A DNA stretch of 32,718 nt, from assembly GCA_963608705.1 (NCBI GenBank), contig CAVDHB010000055.1, positions 1-32,718 of the forward strand, read 5' to 3'. Made by a program: the position numbers and the translations under genes. Below the pieces are notes generated by a model. The model saw nothing but the letters and a program-made list of their open reading frames with translations, did not search any database and was not told the origin of the DNA. Below, piece after piece: positions 32,446-32,718 of this stretch; position 1 is the stretch's first letter; every line of letters begins with the position of its first letter. This DNA is from CAVDHB01 sp963608705. GTDB taxonomy: Bacteria > Bacteroidota > Bacteroidia > Bacteroidales > Bacteroidaceae.

Positions 32446-32659
32446 ATGATTATCCGCAAACATACCACTCTCCTGGCTTGCACATTGCAATATAACAACT
32501 AAACTAGTAGAGACGCGATTCATTGCGTCTCCATTCATCGCATCTCCACATTCATCTGTGATGACTTGTATCTGTGATTACACTATGAAAAGCGGAGACG
32601 CGATAAATCGCGTCTCTACCTAAACAATGTTGATTAGTGGTACGATTGCGGATAATCAT
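32446..32659 (+). repeat. MITE-like palindromic element, right copy (complete)
   Basis: 214 bp bounded by perfect 14 bp terminal inverted repeats, ATGATTATCCGCAA (32446-32459) and TTGCGGATAATCAT (32646-32659). Adding the flanking A/T and inner bases gives 23 of 25 matches. Inside are the hairpin GAGACGCGAT/ATCGCGTCTC (32595-32604/32607-32616) and a second, partly degenerate palindrome (32510-32546) with an extra half-site. It starts 5 bp after the stop of the truncated desulfoferrodoxin copy. No clear target-site duplication was found. Confidence 0.88.
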
Positions 32660-32718
32660 TGTATTCTTTTAGCATATCTCCCGCACGGTGCATAAGCTCT
32701 TGTAACTCACCGCAGAAA
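32634..32718 (-). CDS. 3' end of an unidentified gene entering from the right edge
   Basis: The minus-strand frame open to the window edge gives 27 residues ending EYNDYPQSYH, with the stop at 32634-32636. Codon choice looks natural (GAG CTT ATG CAC CGT), but the fragment is too short to recognise a family. The last eight codons and the stop lie inside the MITE, whose terminal repeat therefore forms the C-terminus of this protein. The same QSYH-stop codons occur at 1-15 on the plus strand, at the mirrored end of the left copy. Confidence 0.45.
   Translation of the reverse strand, partial: FCGELQELMHRAGDMLKEYNDYPQSYH

Noticed and set aside
1..32718. tRNA, rRNA and riboswitch genes
   Set aside because: No cloverleaf with a GTTCRA-type arm, rRNA-like stretch or recognised riboswitch core was noticed in the intergenic regions on either strand.

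Overview
The window looks like a chromosomal stretch from a gut-type Bacteroidales (Bacteroides/Parabacteroides-like). The signs are a SusC/SusD pair with an adjacent propeller-domain regulator, two secreted GH29 fucosidases, a desulfoferrodoxin typical of anaerobes, a DUF2723 membrane protein, and repeated Bacteroidetes-type promoters (-7 TAnnTTTG, several with a TTG/TTTG about 20 bp upstream). No tRNA, rRNA, CRISPR array or complete insertion sequence was seen.

Layout. (1) 1-188 and 32446-32659 are two inverted copies of a roughly 214 bp MITE-like element with GAGACGCGAT/ATCGCGTCTC hairpins. They share a perfect 68 bp inverted repeat and frame almost the whole window. (2) 277-4204, plus strand: a secreted protein with two transglutaminase-like folds and a thioredoxin-like tail, a patch of gene debris (3' ends of a polysaccharide deacetylase paralogue and a xerD-type recombinase), and an unrecognised secreted 222-aa protein. 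(3) 19368 down to 4250, minus strand: a long, tightly packed block of serine O-acetyltransferase, RlmL-like rRNA methyltransferase, S9 peptidase, a two-gene type II restriction-modification system, purD, a polytopic membrane protein, a DedA/YqaA-like protein, a ZnuA-like lipoprotein, its ABC ATPase, DUF2723 and a CE4 deacetylase. Most junctions are overlaps or gaps under 25 bp. The R-M pair is inserted co-directionally between the peptidase and purD. (4) 19558-23045, plus: two GH29 fucosidases in one operon. (5) 23046-23405: a cluster of GTAC-centred repeats. (6) 23406-23783: desulfoferrodoxin with its own promoter and terminator. (7) 24051-31868: a membrane-spanning regulator joining periplasmic propeller repeats straight to an AraC-type DNA-binding domain, then susC and susD and a strong terminator. 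(8) 32104-32440: a 5'-truncated copy of the desulfoferrodoxin gene, then the MITE and the 3' end of a minus-strand gene.

How it fits together. The fucosidases, regulator and SusC/SusD make a small fucose-related glycan-uptake locus split by the superoxide reductase gene. Exact 337 bp copies of that gene's 3' portion bracket the regulator-susCD segment, so the segment was probably gained, or can be lost, by recombination at this gene. The susC promoter carries a perfect 10 bp dyad (CTTTTGTACA / TGTACAAAAG) around its core, the best candidate site for the neighbouring regulator. The most unusual points are this promoter and regulator, the bracketing desulfoferrodoxin repeats, the MITE pair, and the R-M insertion into a housekeeping operon.
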